In this document: positions 19,834 to 30,317 of the stretch, one piece after another
How positions within the stretch are numbered: position 1 is the stretch's first letter
How the letters are laid out: every line of letters begins with the position of its first letter
NCBI GenBank assembly: GCA_018432935.1
Contig: JAHDSF010000002.1
Coordinates: 120,374-184,373, forward strand
Reading direction: 5' to 3'
DNA length: 64,000 nt
From: Rhodospirillales bacterium
GTDB lineage: Bacteria; Pseudomonadota; Alphaproteobacteria; Rhodospirillales; Shumkoniaceae
The notes under the pieces: generated by a model
Databases searched by the model: none
What the model was told of the DNA's origin: nothing
What the model saw: the letters and a program-made list of their open reading frames with translations, nothing else
Program-made: the position numbers and the translations under genes

Positions 19834-20508
19834 ATGTTGTTTCTACGTAGTGTTGCGCTCGCGATCGCCGTAACGGCGATGGCGGGAGGTCTCGCGGGCG
19901 TTGCGGATGCGCAGGAGCGCAAGCCGGCCGCCCCGGCGACCAGCAAGTCGCAATCCGCGGCGCCCGCGGGACTGAAGCCCGCGCAAGCGGCGGCGCCGTC
20001 GGCGTCCGAGCAGGGGGACCGCAAACCGGTCCTGGTCAAGGTGGCGATTCTCGACGTCGATCGGATTCGCGCCGAGGCGGCGGCCCTGAAGGAATTGCGG
20101 GCTCAGCTTGACAAGTACCGGAACACCTACAAGGCCGAGATCCAGAAGGAAGAGGACGAGCTCCGCAAGGCCAACGACGAGTTGGTGCGCAAGCGCTCGG
20201 TCCTGTCTCCCGAAGCCTTCGAGGAAGAGCGGCGCAAGTTCGAGCAGCGCTTCGTTGACGTCCAGCGCAAGGTGCAGCAGCGGCGGCAGGCGCTTGAGAA
20301 ATCGGGCCGCACGTCCGAGGGCAGCGTCCAGAAGGTGCTCAACGAGGTGGTCGCCCAGATCGCGCAGGAGAACCAGCTGACCTTGATCCTGCGCAATGAC
20401 CAGGTTGTTTTCCTGGCGACCGACCTGGACATCACTCCGATGGTTCTGGACCGTCTCAACAAACGCCTGCCGACGGTCAAGGTGCCGGATCCCGGGGCGG
20501 CGAAGTAA
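19834..20508 (+). CDS. skp: OmpH/Skp-family periplasmic chaperone
   Basis: Holds unfolded outer-membrane proteins on their way to BamA. The 224-residue protein has a signal peptide (cleavage likely after ADAQE), an alanine/proline-rich linker to about residue 65 that is longer than in E. coli Skp, a beta strand [11 protein letters not shown], and a long charged coiled coil (about 85-165) forming the tentacles. The linker is unusual but seen in related bacteria. It starts 4 bases after bamA, and its stop shares a base with the lpxD start (TAATG). Confidence 0.9.
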   Translation: MLFLRSVALAIAVTAMAGGLAGVADAQERKPAAPATSKSQSAAPAGLKPAQAAAPSASEQGDRKPVLVKVAILDVDRIRAEAAALKELRAQLDKYRNTYKAEIQKEEDELRKANDELVRKRSVLSPEAFEEERRKFEQRFVDVQRKVQQRRQALEKSGRTSEGSVQKVLNEVVAQIAQENQLTLILRNDQVVFLATDLDITPMVLDRLNKRLPTVKVPDPGAAK

Positions 20509-21533
20509 TGGCGGATCCACGGTTCTTCCGCTGCGCGGGACCGTTCAGTCTCAGGCAAGTGGCGGAGGCAGCGAAGGCGGAGCTCGGCGACGGGGCGGAC
20601 GGCGACCGTGCGTTTGTCGACGTTGCGCCGCTTGATGTCGCCGGGCCGGAGCATGTGGCGTTCCTCGACAACCGGCGTTATGTCGAGGCATTCAGCGTCT
20701 CCCGGGCCGGCGCGTGCCTCGTCCATCCGGATCTGGCCGGTCGCGCTCCTCGCGGGATGATGCCGTTGTTGAGCAGAGAGCCCTACCACGCCTACGCCCG
20801 CGTTGCAGCGCTGTTCCATCCGGCACCGGAGGTCGAGCCGGGAGTCCACCCGTCGGCGGTGGTCGCCGACAGCGCCGTGCTGGGTGAAGGGTGCCGCATC
20901 GAGGCGGGCGCGGTGATCGGCGCGCGCGCGCGCCTGGGCGCGCGCTGCCTGGTCCACCCCAACGCGGTGATCGCCGACGGCGTTGAGATGGGCGACGACT
21001 GCGTGGTCGGCGCCTGCGCCTCGTTGTCGCACTGCATCATCGGTAATCGCGTCGTCATCAACCCGGGCGTGCGCATCGGCCAGGACGGCTTCGGCTTCGC
21101 CCTCGGCGCCGCGGGACACCGCAAGGTGCCGCAGCTCGGCCGCGTCATCATCGAGGACGACGTCGACATTGGCGCCAACACCACGATCGACCGTGGGGCC
21201 GGGCCCGACACCATCATTGGCCGCGGTACGATCATCGACAACCTTGTGCAGATCGCTCACAACGTCAGACTTGGCCGCGGCTGCGTCGTGGTGGCGCAGG
21301 TCGGAATATCCGGCAGCACCCACGTGGGGGATCATGTCATGATCGGCGGCCAAGCCGGGCTGACGGGACACCTGTCGATCGGCAACGGAGCGCGGATCGG
21401 CGCCCAGTCCGGGGTCGTGCGGGACATTCCCGCGGGAACGACGGTCATGGGCACGCCGGCCGTTCCCAACCGCGAGTATTGGCGCCAGATCCTGACCCTC
21501 GCCGCCCTGGGCAAGAAAAAACAAGGGGACTGA
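20508..21533 (+). CDS. lpxD: UDP-3-O-acylglucosamine N-acyltransferase
   Basis: Third step of lipid A synthesis: transfers a hydroxyacyl chain from ACP to the amino group of UDP-3-O-acyl-glucosamine. The 341-residue protein has the N-terminal uridine-binding domain and a left-handed beta helix of hexapeptide repeats (from about residue 105). The catalytic histidine lies in QIAHNVRLG (about residue 247-255), and GQDGFGF is diagnostic of LpxD. The start codon overlaps the skp stop by one base. Confidence 0.97.
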   Translation: MADPRFFRCAGPFSLRQVAEAAKAELGDGADGDRAFVDVAPLDVAGPEHVAFLDNRRYVEAFSVSRAGACLVHPDLAGRAPRGMMPLLSREPYHAYARVAALFHPAPEVEPGVHPSAVVADSAVLGEGCRIEAGAVIGARARLGARCLVHPNAVIADGVEMGDDCVVGACASLSHCIIGNRVVINPGVRIGQDGFGFALGAAGHRKVPQLGRVIIEDDVDIGANTTIDRGAGPDTIIGRGTIIDNLVQIAHNVRLGRGCVVVAQVGISGSTHVGDHVMIGGQAGLTGHLSIGNGARIGAQSGVVRDIPAGTTVMGTPAVPNREYWRQILTLAALGKKKQGD

Positions 21534-21534
21534 C

Positions 21535-22002
21535 ATGGATTCGGAACCACAGGCGCACGTTGGGAAGACGTTGGATGTGCTGCGGATCATGGAATTGATC
21601 CCGCATCGCTACCCCTTCCTGATGGTCGACCGCGTGGTCGACGTCATCCCCAACGAAAGCGCGGTCGGCATCAAGAACGTCACCATCAACGAGGAATTCT
21701 TCCAGGGTCACTTCCCGCGCAAGCCTGTGATGCCGGGCGTCCTGCTGATCGAGAGCATGGCGCAAACGGCGGCAGTCCTGGTCGTCGAGACCCTGGGGAA
21801 GGACCACGAGGGCAAGCTCGTCTATTTCATGTCGGTGGACAACGCACGCTTTCGCCGTCCGGTGACGCCGGGAGACAGCCTGCGGGTCCACGTCGTCAAG
21901 GAGCGCCAGCGCGGCAACGTGTGGAAGTTCAAGGGTACCGTGAAGGTCGACGGCACCGTCGTCGCCGAAGCCGTGTTTGCCGCAATGATCTTGGATAAGT
22001 AG
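21535..22002 (+). CDS. fabZ: 3-hydroxyacyl-ACP dehydratase FabZ
   Basis: Dehydrates 3-hydroxyacyl-ACP in fatty acid elongation; competes with LpxA and LpxD for the hydroxyacyl-ACP pool, so its place between them matters. The 155-residue hot-dog protein has [11 protein letters not shown], the catalytic histidine in [13 protein letters not shown], and the catalytic glutamate in LIESMAQ. It starts one base after the lpxD stop and ends 2 bases before lpxA. Confidence 0.97.
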   Translation: MDSEPQAHVGKTLDVLRIMELIPHRYPFLMVDRVVDVIPNESAVGIKNVTINEEFFQGHFPRKPVMPGVLLIESMAQTAAVLVVETLGKDHEGKLVYFMSVDNARFRRPVTPGDSLRVHVVKERQRGNVWKFKGTVKVDGTVVAEAVFAAMILDK

Positions 22003-22004
22003 TC

Positions 22005-22805
22005 ATGGCCGAAGTCCATCCGACCGCGATCATCGAGCCGGGGGCACAGCTTGCCGGGGATGTGTCCGTGGGTCCGTACTGCTGCGTCGGAAAGGACGTG
22101 GTCCTGCACGAGGGCGTGGTCCTGCACTCGCACGTGGTAGTGGCCGGAATTACCACCGTCGGCGCCAATACCCGGATCTTTCCGTTCGCCTCAATCGGCC
22201 ACCAGCCCCAGGATCTGAAGTACCAGGGCGAGGCATCGCGTCTTGAGATCGGGACCGCCAACATCATCCGAGAGCACGTGACCATGAACCCGGGTACCGA
22301 GGGGGGCGGGATGGTCACCCGGGTCGGCAACCACTGCCTGTTCATGGTCGGCGCCCATGTTGCCCACGACTGCCAGATCGGCGATCACGTCATCATGGTC
22401 AACAACGTCACCCTCGGCGGCCATGTGCTGATCGAGGACTGGGCGATCCTGGGCGGCCTGTCGGCCATCCACCAGTTTGTCCGGATTGGCAGGCATGCCA
22501 TGATCGGGGGCATGTCGGGGGTTGAGAACGATGTCATTCCCTACGGCTCGGTGATGGGTAACCGGGCTCGCCTGTCCGGCCTCAACATCGTTGGCTTGAA
22601 GCGGCGCGACTTCTCGCGCGACACCATCCACGCATTGCGCAACGCCTATCGCCTCCTGTTTGCCCAGGAGGGAACGATGGCGGAGCGGCTGGAAGACGTG
22701 GCCGAGGTCTTTCATGACAACGAGCCGGTCATGGAGATCGTCGATTTCGTGAGAGCGGATTCGCAGCGGGGCATTTGCCAACCCAAGACCGCAAATGGCG
22801 GATAA
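22005..22805 (+). CDS. lpxA: UDP-N-acetylglucosamine acyltransferase
   Basis: First step of lipid A synthesis. The 266-residue protein begins with hexapeptide repeats (HPTAIIEPGAQLAGDVSVG), has the catalytic histidine in VGAHVAHDCQIG, and the C-terminal helical domain (ARLSGLNIVGLKRRDFSRD, then a helix ending in the EIVDFVRADSQRG region) that packs against the helix. Length is standard. Its 3' end overlaps the lpxI start by 11 bases. Confidence 0.97.
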   Translation: MAEVHPTAIIEPGAQLAGDVSVGPYCCVGKDVVLHEGVVLHSHVVVAGITTVGANTRIFPFASIGHQPQDLKYQGEASRLEIGTANIIREHVTMNPGTEGGGMVTRVGNHCLFMVGAHVAHDCQIGDHVIMVNNVTLGGHVLIEDWAILGGLSAIHQFVRIGRHAMIGGMSGVENDVIPYGSVMGNRARLSGLNIVGLKRRDFSRDTIHALRNAYRLLFAQEGTMAERLEDVAEVFHDNEPVMEIVDFVRADSQRGICQPKTANGG

Positions 22806-23628
22806 GCTGGGGATTGTGGCGGGCAGAGGGGACCTGCCGCGTCAGATCATTGCTGCATGCCGTGCGCAGGGCAGGCCGTTCTTCGTCGTCGCCGTGGAGG
22901 ACCATGCCGATCCCGAGACCGTCGCGGATGCTCCCCACGCTTGGGTGAGGCTGGGCGCTGCCGGCTTGGCGCTGAAGCGTCTCAGGGACGAGGGTGTGAA
23001 AGAGATCGTCCTGGCGGGGGGGATCTCGCGACCGTCGCTGTCGGGGCTCCGGCCGGACTGGTGGGCGGCCAAGTTCCTCGCCCGGTCCGGCGCCGCAGTG
23101 CTGGGCGACGATGGCCTGCTGTCGGCCCTGGTCCGGGATCTCGAGACCCGAGAAGGCTTCCGTGTGGTGGGAATTCCCGAGCTGCTGCCCGGTTCGCTTG
23201 CGCCGCCTGGGACGTGGGGGCGTGTGGTGCCGGACGATACGGCCTGGCAGGACATCCGCAAAGGCCTCCGTGTCGTCCGTGTCCTGGGTGCCGTGGACGT
23301 CGGCCAGGCGGCGGTGGTGCAGCAGGGACTCGTGCTGGGCGTGGAGGCCGTCGAGGGCACCGATCGGCTGCTCGAGCGCTGCGGCTCGCTGCGGCGCGAA
23401 GGACCCGGTGGTGTGCTGATCAAGGCCCGCAAGCCGGGACAGGAGAACCGTGCCGACCTGCCGACCATCGGCGAGCGGACGGTCCGCCATGCCGCCGCGG
23501 CCGGCCTCCGGGGCATTGCCGTGGAAGCCGGCGGCGCTCTGGTGACGGACCGCGACGCGGTGGTAAAGGCCGCCGACGCGCTCGGTCTGTTCGTCGTCGC
23601 TGCGGAAGTGGAGCCCGAGAGCCCTTGA
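22795..23628 (+). CDS. lpxI: UDP-2,3-diacylglucosamine pyrophosphatase LpxI
   Basis: Hydrolyses UDP-2,3-diacylglucosamine to lipid X. The 277-residue protein belongs to the LpxI (DUF1009) family, not the LpxH metallophosphatase: it has MADKLGIVAGRGDLP at the N-terminus, the central LGAVDVGQAAVVQQG block, and GVLIKARKPGQE-RADLPTIG toward the end. Alphaproteobacteria usually use LpxI for this step, and its place between lpxA and lpxB fits. The start overlaps lpxA and the stop lies 5 bases before lpxB, so the three are coupled. Confidence 0.95.
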   Translation: MADKLGIVAGRGDLPRQIIAACRAQGRPFFVVAVEDHADPETVADAPHAWVRLGAAGLALKRLRDEGVKEIVLAGGISRPSLSGLRPDWWAAKFLARSGAAVLGDDGLLSALVRDLETREGFRVVGIPELLPGSLAPPGTWGRVVPDDTAWQDIRKGLRVVRVLGAVDVGQAAVVQQGLVLGVEAVEGTDRLLERCGSLRREGPGGVLIKARKPGQENRADLPTIGERTVRHAAAAGLRGIAVEAGGALVTDRDAVVKAADALGLFVVAAEVEPESP

Positions 23629-23633
23629 CGATA

Positions 23634-24812
23634 ATGCCGGCGCGCGCGAACCCGCACCTGTTCGTGGTCGCCGGGGAGCCTTCCGGCGATGCCCTTGGCG
23701 CGCCCCTGATCGGCGCATTGCGGGAGATGACGGGCGGGGGCGCGACCTTTGCCGGAGTCGGCGGGCCCCTGATGGAGGCGCAGGGCCTTGCCACGCTGTT
23801 CCCGTTCGGAGACCTGGCGGTGATGGGCTTCACCGAGGTGGTGCCGCGGATCCCGGTCATCCTGCGCCGCCTCGCCGAGACCGCAGAAGCCGTCCGGCGG
23901 GAGAAGCCGGACGCGCTTGTCACGATCGATTCTCCCGGGTTCTCGTTTCGACTGGCCCGGCGGCTGGCCGGCGAAGGCGTCCCCTTGATCCATTACGTCG
24001 CACCCTCGGTCTGGGCCTGGCGGCCGGGACGGGCGAAGGAGGTCGCGGGTTTCCTCGACCACCTGCTGGTCCTGTTCCCGTTCGAGCCTCCCTACTTCGA
24101 GGCGGAGGGACTGCCCTGCACGTTCGTCGGCCATCCGGTCGTGGAGCGGAGGCTCGGCGACGGTCCCGCTTTCCGCACTCGGCACGAGATTGCCGCCGAG
24201 GCGCCGCTGCTGTGCGTACTGCCGGGAAGCCGTCGCAGCGAGGCCGACCGCCTGCTTCCCATCTTCGGCGAGACGGTTGCCGCGCTGGCCGCCTCGCGCC
24301 CGGCCCTGCGCCTCGTGGTCCCGACCGTGCCGACGGTGGCCGGCCGCGTCGCGGCTGCGGTCGCGTCGTGGCCGGGGAGGCCGATCGTGGTCCACGACCA
24401 AGCGGGCAAGTGGGATGCCTTCGCAGCGGCCACTGTGGCGCTGGCGGCTTCGGGGACAGTGGCCCTCGAACTGGGGATGGCGGGGCTCGCCTCTGTCATC
24501 GCCTACAAGGTCAGCCCGCTGACGGCATGGCTGATCCGGCGCTCGGTTCGTGTGCGCTTCGCCAACCTTGTAAACCTTCTGCTCGACGACGAAGTGGTTC
24601 CGGAGTGTCTGCAGGAGAAGTGCACGGTCGCGAACCTCGTCGCCCGGACCGCCCGGCTTCTCGACGATCCCGTGGCGCGGCGCGAGCAGAAGGGGAAGGC
24701 GCGCACCGCCCTGCAGAAACTCGGCCTGGGAGGACCGCCGCCGAGTTGGCGGGCTGCCGAGGCGGTTCTCGACGTCATCGGCTTCGAAGGCAACGCTCAT
24801 CGCGGCTATTGA
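23634..24812 (+). CDS. lpxB: Lipid-A-disaccharide synthase
   Basis: Joins lipid X to UDP-diacylglucosamine to make the disaccharide core of lipid A; peripheral inner-membrane glycosyltransferase (GT19). The 392-residue protein has the N-terminal VAGEPSGDALGAPLI motif (about residues 11-25), the VAPSVWAWRPGR segment, LPGSRRSEADRLLPIF, and the C-terminal ASGTVALEL. The ATG at 23634 is chosen; a TTG at 23625 overlapping the lpxI stop is possible. It ends the lipid A run. Confidence 0.96.
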   Translation: MPARANPHLFVVAGEPSGDALGAPLIGALREMTGGGATFAGVGGPLMEAQGLATLFPFGDLAVMGFTEVVPRIPVILRRLAETAEAVRREKPDALVTIDSPGFSFRLARRLAGEGVPLIHYVAPSVWAWRPGRAKEVAGFLDHLLVLFPFEPPYFEAEGLPCTFVGHPVVERRLGDGPAFRTRHEIAAEAPLLCVLPGSRRSEADRLLPIFGETVAALAASRPALRLVVPTVPTVAGRVAAAVASWPGRPIVVHDQAGKWDAFAAATVALAASGTVALELGMAGLASVIAYKVSPLTAWLIRRSVRVRFANLVNLLLDDEVVPECLQEKCTVANLVARTARLLDDPVARREQKGKARTALQKLGLGGPPPSWRAAEAVLDVIGFEGNAHRGY

Positions 24813-24825
24813 GGGAGATCAGGTG

Positions 24826-25227
24826 ATGGACACCGGCAAATTTCGCATGCTTCACACGATGATCCGGGTCATGGATCTCGAGAAGTCGATCGCGTTCTAC
24901 ACCAAGCTTCTCGGCATGGAACTTCTGCGCAAGGCCGACTTTCCAGGCGGCCGCTTCACGCTGGCGTTTGTCGGCTACGGGTCCGAGGAATCCCACACCG
25001 CGGTCGAGCTGACCCACAACTGGGACCAGACCGAACCCTACGAGATGGGGACCGCCTTCGGTCACCTCGCGATCGCGGTGCCCGACGCATATGCGGTCTG
25101 CGACACCTTGCGCGCGGCTGGGGCCAAGATCACCCGCGAACCCGGTCCGATGAAGCACGGTACCCGGGTCATCGCCTTCGTCGAGGATCCCGACGGCTAC
25201 AAGATCGAGTTGGTGCAGCGGGACTGA
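24826..25227 (+). CDS. gloA: Lactoylglutathione lyase (glyoxalase I)
   Basis: Converts the methylglyoxal-glutathione hemithioacetal to S-lactoylglutathione. The 133-residue protein has two beta-alpha-beta-beta-beta modules and all four expected metal ligands: His10, Glu61, His80 and Glu128. Length matches the short, nickel-type bacterial enzyme. GGGAG at 24812-24816 serves either this ATG or the GTG one codon earlier. It lies 13 bases after lpxB and may be co-transcribed; a strong terminator follows at 25279. Confidence 0.95.
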   Translation: MDTGKFRMLHTMIRVMDLEKSIAFYTKLLGMELLRKADFPGGRFTLAFVGYGSEESHTAVELTHNWDQTEPYEMGTAFGHLAIAVPDAYAVCDTLRAAGAKITREPGPMKHGTRVIAFVEDPDGYKIELVQRD

Positions 25228-25278
25228 TTCCGGTCGGCCCGTTCTCGCGTGGTGCGGGCTGGCGACTGCAAGGAAAGG

Positions 25279-25312
25279 GAAGCCCTCATGTCCACCGGGC
25301 CATGAGGGCTTC
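25279..25312. terminator. Bidirectional terminator between gloA and gltA
   Basis: GAAGCCCTCATG (25279-25290) pairs perfectly with CATGAGGGCTTC (25301-25312), 12 bp with a 10-base loop. It lies between two convergent genes. The minus-strand side is followed by a T-rich tract (complement of AGGAAAGGGA at 25271-25280), the plus side by GTCTTCC. Confidence 0.75.
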
Positions 25313-25338
25313 GTCTTCCGGCAAGAACGTTCCTGTCG

Positions 25339-26643
25339 TCAACGCCGGCGGTCGAGGGGGACGAAATCGCGCTTGAGCGGCCCCGTGAACAGCTGCCGTG
25401 GCCGCGCGATGCGCATCCCGGGATCGGTGATCATCTCGTTCCACTGGGCGACCCAGCCGATCGAACGTGCCACCGCGAACATGACGGTGAACATGCTGAC
25501 CGGAATCTTCATGGCGCGGAAGATGATGCCCGAATAGAAGTCGACGTTCGGGTACAGCTTGCGCTTGACGAAGTACTCGTCCTCGAGGGCTATTTTCTCG
25601 AGCTCCATCGCCAGTTCGAGCAGCGGCTCGTCCTTCGCATTGAGCGCATCGAGAACCTCGTTGCAGGTGCGCTGCATGATGCGCGCCCGCGGGTCGTAGT
25701 TCTTGTAGACGCGGTGACCGAAGCCCATAAGGCGGAACGGATCATCCGGGTCCTTGGCGCGCTTGATGAACTCGGGGATGCGGTCCTTGGTGCCGATCTC
25801 GTCGAGCATCCGCAGCACCGCCTCATTGGCGCCGCCGTGCGCCGGGCCCCACAAGGCGGCGATGCCGGCTGCTACCGCCGCGAACGGGTTGGTGCCGGTG
25901 GAGCCGGCCATGCGGACGGTGGAGGTCGAGGCGTTCTGCTCGTGATCGGCGTGCAGGATCAGGATCAGATCCATCGCACGTTCGAGCACCGGGTTGACCT
26001 CGTAATCCTCGCACGGGGTCGCGAACAGCATATGCAGGAAGTTCGCCGAGTAGGACAGGTCGTTGCGCGGATAGATGAACGGCTGGCCGACCGAATACTT
26101 GTACGCGGCTGCGGCGATGGTCGGCATCTTCGACAGCACGCGATATGAGGCGATCATCCGGTAGGTCGGGTCGGTGATATCGATGCGGTCGTGGTAGAAC
26201 GCCCCGAGCGCGCCGACGATCCCACACATGATGGCCATCGGGTGGGCGTTCATCTGGAAGCCGTCGTAAAACCGCCGCAGCTTCTCGTGCATCATCGTGT
26301 GATGCATGATGTCGTCTTCGAACTTCAGCTTTTGCACCGGGGTCGGCAATTCCCCGTAGAGCAGCAGATAGCAAACGTCCATGAAGTCGGACTGCTCGGC
26401 AAGCTGCTCGATGGGGTAGCCCCGGTAGAGCAGCAGCCCGGCATCGCCGTCGATGAACGTGATCGATGATTCGCAGGCTGCCGTCGAAGTGAAGCTTGGA
26501 TCGTAGGTGAAGCATCCGGTGTCGGCGTAGAATTTCCGGACGTCCACGACGTCAGGGCCCATTGTTCCCTTCAGAACAGGAAGCTCCCAGGACTTCCCGG
26601 TTCTGTTGTCGGTTATCGTAAAGGACTCTTTTCTTGCGCCCAT
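25339..26643 (-). CDS. gltA: Citrate synthase
   Basis: Condenses acetyl-CoA and oxaloacetate, entering the TCA cycle. The 434-residue protein is the large hexameric, NADH-sensitive type of Gram-negative bacteria: an N-terminal beta-rich domain (about 1-60) and the catalytic residues in the [12 protein letters not shown] (His) and [15 protein letters not shown] (His) segments, with the aspartate in VDFYSGI. The start has AGGAG at proper spacing. It follows gltX by 44 bp on the same strand, so the two may share a transcript, which is unusual functionally but a common alphaproteobacterial neighbourhood. Confidence 0.97.
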   Translation of the reverse strand: MGARKESFTITDNRTGKSWELPVLKGTMGPDVVDVRKFYADTGCFTYDPSFTSTAACESSITFIDGDAGLLLYRGYPIEQLAEQSDFMDVCYLLLYGELPTPVQKLKFEDDIMHHTMMHEKLRRFYDGFQMNAHPMAIMCGIVGALGAFYHDRIDITDPTYRMIASYRVLSKMPTIAAAAYKYSVGQPFIYPRNDLSYSANFLHMLFATPCEDYEVNPVLERAMDLILILHADHEQNASTSTVRMAGSTGTNPFAAVAAGIAALWGPAHGGANEAVLRMLDEIGTKDRIPEFIKRAKDPDDPFRLMGFGHRVYKNYDPRARIMQRTCNEVLDALNAKDEPLLELAMELEKIALEDEYFVKRKLYPNVDFYSGIIFRAMKIPVSMFTVMFAVARSIGWVAQWNEMITDPGMRIARPRQLFTGPLKRDFVPLDRRR

Positions 26644-26687
26644 GAGGATAATCTCCTGCTTATGAACCGGGGTAGCTTGCTACTCGT

Positions 26688-28085
26688 TCATTTGGCAACG
26701 TCCGACAGCCGGCCCAAGGTCTCCTCCCTCCCCAGGATCGCCATCACGTCGAATATCGGCGGCGAGGCATTGGAGCCGGTGACAGCGGCCCGGATCGGCT
26801 GGGCGACGGCACCGAGCTTGAGTCCGCGCGTCTCGGCAAAGCCGCGCACGGCCGCCTCAAGGGCTTCGGCGGTCCATTCCGCGGCGGCGATCGCGCCGCC
26901 CACCTCGGTCACCGTGCGGCGTCCCGCTTCGTCGAGGATCTTCAGCGCCTTGTCGTTCAGGGTCAGTGGCCGCGGCCGCGCATAGAAGGCGGCGGCCTCG
27001 GCCAGATCGATCAGCGTCTTCGCCCGTTCCTTGAGGTGACCCATGCCGCGGCGGATCCTCTCCGCTGCCCCGGCTTCGGGCGCCGCGCCCAGGACAGCCG
27101 GCAGCCGATCCATGACGAGGGTGGCCAAGCGTTCGTCGTCGGCCTGGCGCATGTAGTGGCCGTTGAGGCTGGCGAGCTTGTCGAAATCGAAGCGGGCAGG
27201 GGAGCGGCCGACGTTCTCGAGCCCGAACCAGGCGATCGCCTGTTCCGTCGGGATGATCTCGTCGTCACCGTGGCTCCATCCCAGGCGCAGCAGATAGTTG
27301 CGCAACGCCTCCGGCAGGTAGCCCATGTCGCGGTAAGCATCGACCCCGAGGGCACCATGACGCTTCGAGAGCTTGGCGCCGTCGGGGCCGTGGATCAGCG
27401 ACAGGTGAGCGAAGGCGGGCGCGTCCCAGCCCATGCCGTCATAGATCTGGCGTTGGCGGAAGGTGTTGGTCAGGTGATCGTCGCCGCGGATCACGTGGGT
27501 GATGCCCATGTCGTGATCGTCGACCACGACCGCCAGCATGTACGTCGGAGTGCCGTCGGCCCGCAGCAGGATCATGTCGTCCAGCTGCTCGTTGCCGACC
27601 CGCACCTGTCCCTGGATGAGGTCGTCGACCACGGTCTCGCCCTCGGTCGGCGCGCGGAGGCGGATCGCGTAAGGAGCACCCTTCGGCGCATCACCAGGAT
27701 CGCGGTCGCGCCAGGTTCCCTCGTAGCGGATGGTACGGCCCTCGGCCAGCGCCCGCTCGCGCATCGCCGTCAGCTCTTCCGGCGTGCAGTAGCAGCGGTA
27801 GGCATGGCCCTTCGCCAGCAGCGCCTGGGCCACCTCGGCGTGGCGCTCGCGACGCGAGAACTGCGACAGCGGCTCGCCGTCCCATTCCAGCCCCAGCCAG
27901 GACAGGCCGTCGAGGATCGCGCGCACGGCGGCCTCGCTCGAGCGAGCGCGGTCGGTATCTTCGATGCGCAACAGGAACCTGCCGCCATGATGGCGGGAGA
28001 ACAGCCAGTTGAAGAGTGCGGTCCGGGCACCCCCGATGTGAAGGAAGCCGGTCGGGGACGGCGCGAAGCGGGTTACAACGGTCAT
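26688..28085 (-). CDS. gltX: Glutamyl-tRNA synthetase
   Basis: Charges tRNA-Glu. The 465-residue class I synthetase has the HIGH-type motif in [13 protein letters not shown] (HIGG at residues 16-19) and the KMSKS-type motif as KLSKRHG, and the C-terminal anticodon-binding alpha-helical cage. Alphaproteobacteria often carry two gltX paralogues, one of which may also charge tRNA-Gln for GatCAB; which one this is cannot be told from sequence alone. Divergent from comEC across 54 bp. Confidence 0.96.
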   Translation of the reverse strand: MTVVTRFAPSPTGFLHIGGARTALFNWLFSRHHGGRFLLRIEDTDRARSSEAAVRAILDGLSWLGLEWDGEPLSQFSRRERHAEVAQALLAKGHAYRCYCTPEELTAMRERALAEGRTIRYEGTWRDRDPGDAPKGAPYAIRLRAPTEGETVVDDLIQGQVRVGNEQLDDMILLRADGTPTYMLAVVVDDHDMGITHVIRGDDHLTNTFRQRQIYDGMGWDAPAFAHLSLIHGPDGAKLSKRHGALGVDAYRDMGYLPEALRNYLLRLGWSHGDDEIIPTEQAIAWFGLENVGRSPARFDFDKLASLNGHYMRQADDERLATLVMDRLPAVLGAAPEAGAAERIRRGMGHLKERAKTLIDLAEAAAFYARPRPLTLNDKALKILDEAGRRTVTEVGGAIAAAEWTAEALEAAVRGFAETRGLKLGAVAQPIRAAVTGSNASPPIFDVMAILGREETLGRLSDVAK

Positions 28086-28139
28086 CTGCGAACGATCGCC
28101 TGCGGATTCTGATTTTACGATGGCGAGCCGGACATTAGC

Positions 28140-30317
28140 ATGGCTTTACCCACGGACGACAAGGATATTGGCGTGCCTTCGTCCGATATGAATACCCCCG
28201 TCGATTCAGTCGATCGGGGCCGCAGTCATGTTCTCGTCTGGGCGCCGGTGTTTCTCGGAACCGGCATCGGCGTCTACTTCTCCTTGCCGTGGGAGCCATC
28301 CGCCGCCGTCGGTGCGGCGGCCTTGCTCGGAGGCGTGGCAGCGGTGCTCGCCTGCCCGCCTGCCAGCTGGGCCCGTCTGGTGGCCTGGGGGTTGCTGGCG
28401 GCGGCGGTCGGATTCGCCGCGGCGCAACTTAGGACCTGGCTCGTCGACGCCCCCGCGATCGCCGAACGCATCGGGCCGCTGACAGTGGAGGGACGTGTCG
28501 TTGTCCACGAGCCGCTCCCCAAGGGAAGTCGCGTCATCCTTGACCGCCTGCATATCACCCGCCTCGATGCGAACCGGGTGCCAGAGCGGGTGCGTCTGCG
28601 GCTGAACGGCGAGCAGCCCGTTCTGCGTCCGGGGCAATGGGTCCGCCTTCGCGCCGTGTTGTCGCCTCCGCCTCCGCCTTCCGCTCCGGGAGCCTTCGAC
28701 TTCCAGCGTCAGGCCTTCTTCCAGCGCCTGGGCGGTGTCGGATTCGCGCTGGGCGAGGTCCGCCTGCTTTCGGACGAAGCCGCTCCTACGTGGAGGGACC
28801 GCATCGCGATCGCGATTGAATCGTTGCGTCAGGACATCGATCACCGGATTCGGGGACAGATCCCGGGCGACACCGGCGCCACCGTCTCGGCGATGGTGAC
28901 CGGCGTGCGGGGCGGCATCTCGGAGAAGGCGATGGAAGAGGTGCGCGATTCGGGGCTGGCGCACCTCTTGGCCATCTCGGGGCTGCACATCGGGCTGGCT
29001 GCCGGTCTGCTGTTCGCGCTGGCCCGCGGGCTGCTCGCCCTGGCACCCGCGATCGCTCTGCGGTATCCGATCAAGAAGTGGGCCGCCGTGATCGCCTGTG
29101 CCGGGGCCGCGTGCTACGCCGTGGTTGCCGGCGGGGCCGTTCCGACCCAGCGCGCCTTCCTGATGATCGCGATCGCCCTGGTGGCGGTGCTCTACGACCG
29201 CCGCGCCCTGTCGATACGGCTGGTCGCAGTGGCGGCGGCCGGGATCCTGCTGGTCGCCCCCGAGGACCTGCTCGGGGCGAGCTTCCAGATGTCGTTCGCC
29301 GCGGTTACCGCCCTGATCGCATTCTACGAGGCCGCCCGCTCGTGGCGTCTGTTCCGGCGCGGAGCCGGGCTGCCCGGGCGGATCACCGCGTATGCTTGCG
29401 GGGTAGCGCTGACGACCGTCATCGCCACCCTGGCGACGGCGCCGTACTCCGCCTACCACTTCAACCGTCTCGCCGCCTACGGGCTGGCGGCCAACATGGT
29501 CGCGGTGCCGGTTACCGCCCTGTGGATCGTGCCGTGGACCCTGCTCGTGCTGGCAGGCCTGCCGTTCGGACTGCAGGCAGTCCCGGTGGCGATGATGGGC
29601 CGTGGCGTCGACGTCGTGCTCGCCGTTGCTCACGAGGTGGCCTCGTGGCCGGGTTCATCCGAGCTGGTTCCCGCGGCGCCCGTCGCCGCGCTGGTGGCGG
29701 TCACCCTGGGCGGATTGTGGATCTGCCTGACGTCGGGCCGGTGGCGCCTGGGCGGCATAGCAGGCGTGGTGGCGGCCCTGGCGTTGACGGCCATCGAGCG
29801 GCCCCCGGACGTGCTGGTCGACGACACCGGGCGGCTGTTCGCGGTGCGGACCGCCGACGGCTCGCTGATCATGTCCAGCAGGCGAGTGGGGCGTTTCGAC
29901 CGCGAGATCTGGCTGCGCCGCGACGGTCTGGAGGAAGACGACGGCAAGATCTCCTGGCCCTGGGAAGGAGTGACCGCAGGCGGTCCGCTCGCCTGCGACA
30001 GCACGGGCTGCGTTTACCGGACAGCCGGACGCATGGTCGCCTTCCCGCGCCTGCAGGATGCCGCGGCTGAAGACTGCTGGCGCGCCGACGTGGTGGTGAA
30101 CGGCATGCCGATGACTCTCCGCTGCGGCACGGCGGCAGCGATTTCGCGCGCCGATCTCGCCCGCAACGGAGCACACGCCCTTTGGCTCGACGCCGACCGT
30201 ATCCGGATAGAGAGCGTGAACGGGGGCCGCGGCGACCGGCCGTGGGTGGTGCGGCCGCCGACGCGGCGCCTCCTCAGTACTTCCGCAACAGGCCGATCAG
30301 CCGTCCCTGAACCCTGA
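28140..30317 (+). CDS. comEC: ComEC/Rec2-family DNA uptake membrane protein
   Basis: Predicted inner-membrane channel for single-stranded DNA uptake. The 725-residue protein has N-terminal helices, a DUF4131-type OB domain (about 110-210), the competence domain with [16 protein letters not shown] (about 263-278) and many helices to about residue 545. The C-terminal 180 residues hold only a degenerate remnant and not a full metallo-beta-lactamase domain, as is common in alphaproteobacteria. The start is uncertain: the ribosome site of the ATG at 28140 is weak and the ATG at 28188 is possible. The last 44 bases overlap the 3' end of lexA on the other strand. Confidence 0.88.
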   Translation: MALPTDDKDIGVPSSDMNTPVDSVDRGRSHVLVWAPVFLGTGIGVYFSLPWEPSAAVGAAALLGGVAAVLACPPASWARLVAWGLLAAAVGFAAAQLRTWLVDAPAIAERIGPLTVEGRVVVHEPLPKGSRVILDRLHITRLDANRVPERVRLRLNGEQPVLRPGQWVRLRAVLSPPPPPSAPGAFDFQRQAFFQRLGGVGFALGEVRLLSDEAAPTWRDRIAIAIESLRQDIDHRIRGQIPGDTGATVSAMVTGVRGGISEKAMEEVRDSGLAHLLAISGLHIGLAAGLLFALARGLLALAPAIALRYPIKKWAAVIACAGAACYAVVAGGAVPTQRAFLMIAIALVAVLYDRRALSIRLVAVAAAGILLVAPEDLLGASFQMSFAAVTALIAFYEAARSWRLFRRGAGLPGRITAYACGVALTTVIATLATAPYSAYHFNRLAAYGLAANMVAVPVTALWIVPWTLLVLAGLPFGLQAVPVAMMGRGVDVVLAVAHEVASWPGSSELVPAAPVAALVAVTLGGLWICLTSGRWRLGGIAGVVAALALTAIERPPDVLVDDTGRLFAVRTADGSLIMSSRRVGRFDREIWLRRDGLEEDDGKISWPWEGVTAGGPLACDSTGCVYRTAGRMVAFPRLQDAAAEDCWRADVVVNGMPMTLRCGTAAAISRADLARNGAHALWLDADRIRIESVNGGRGDRPWVVRPPTRRLLSTSATGRSAVPEP

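Noticed and set aside
23628..23635. Another ACGATAAT word, matching the 9.3-kb operator
   Set aside because: It spans the lpxI stop and lpxB start codons, is a single copy with no promoter, and is expected by chance.
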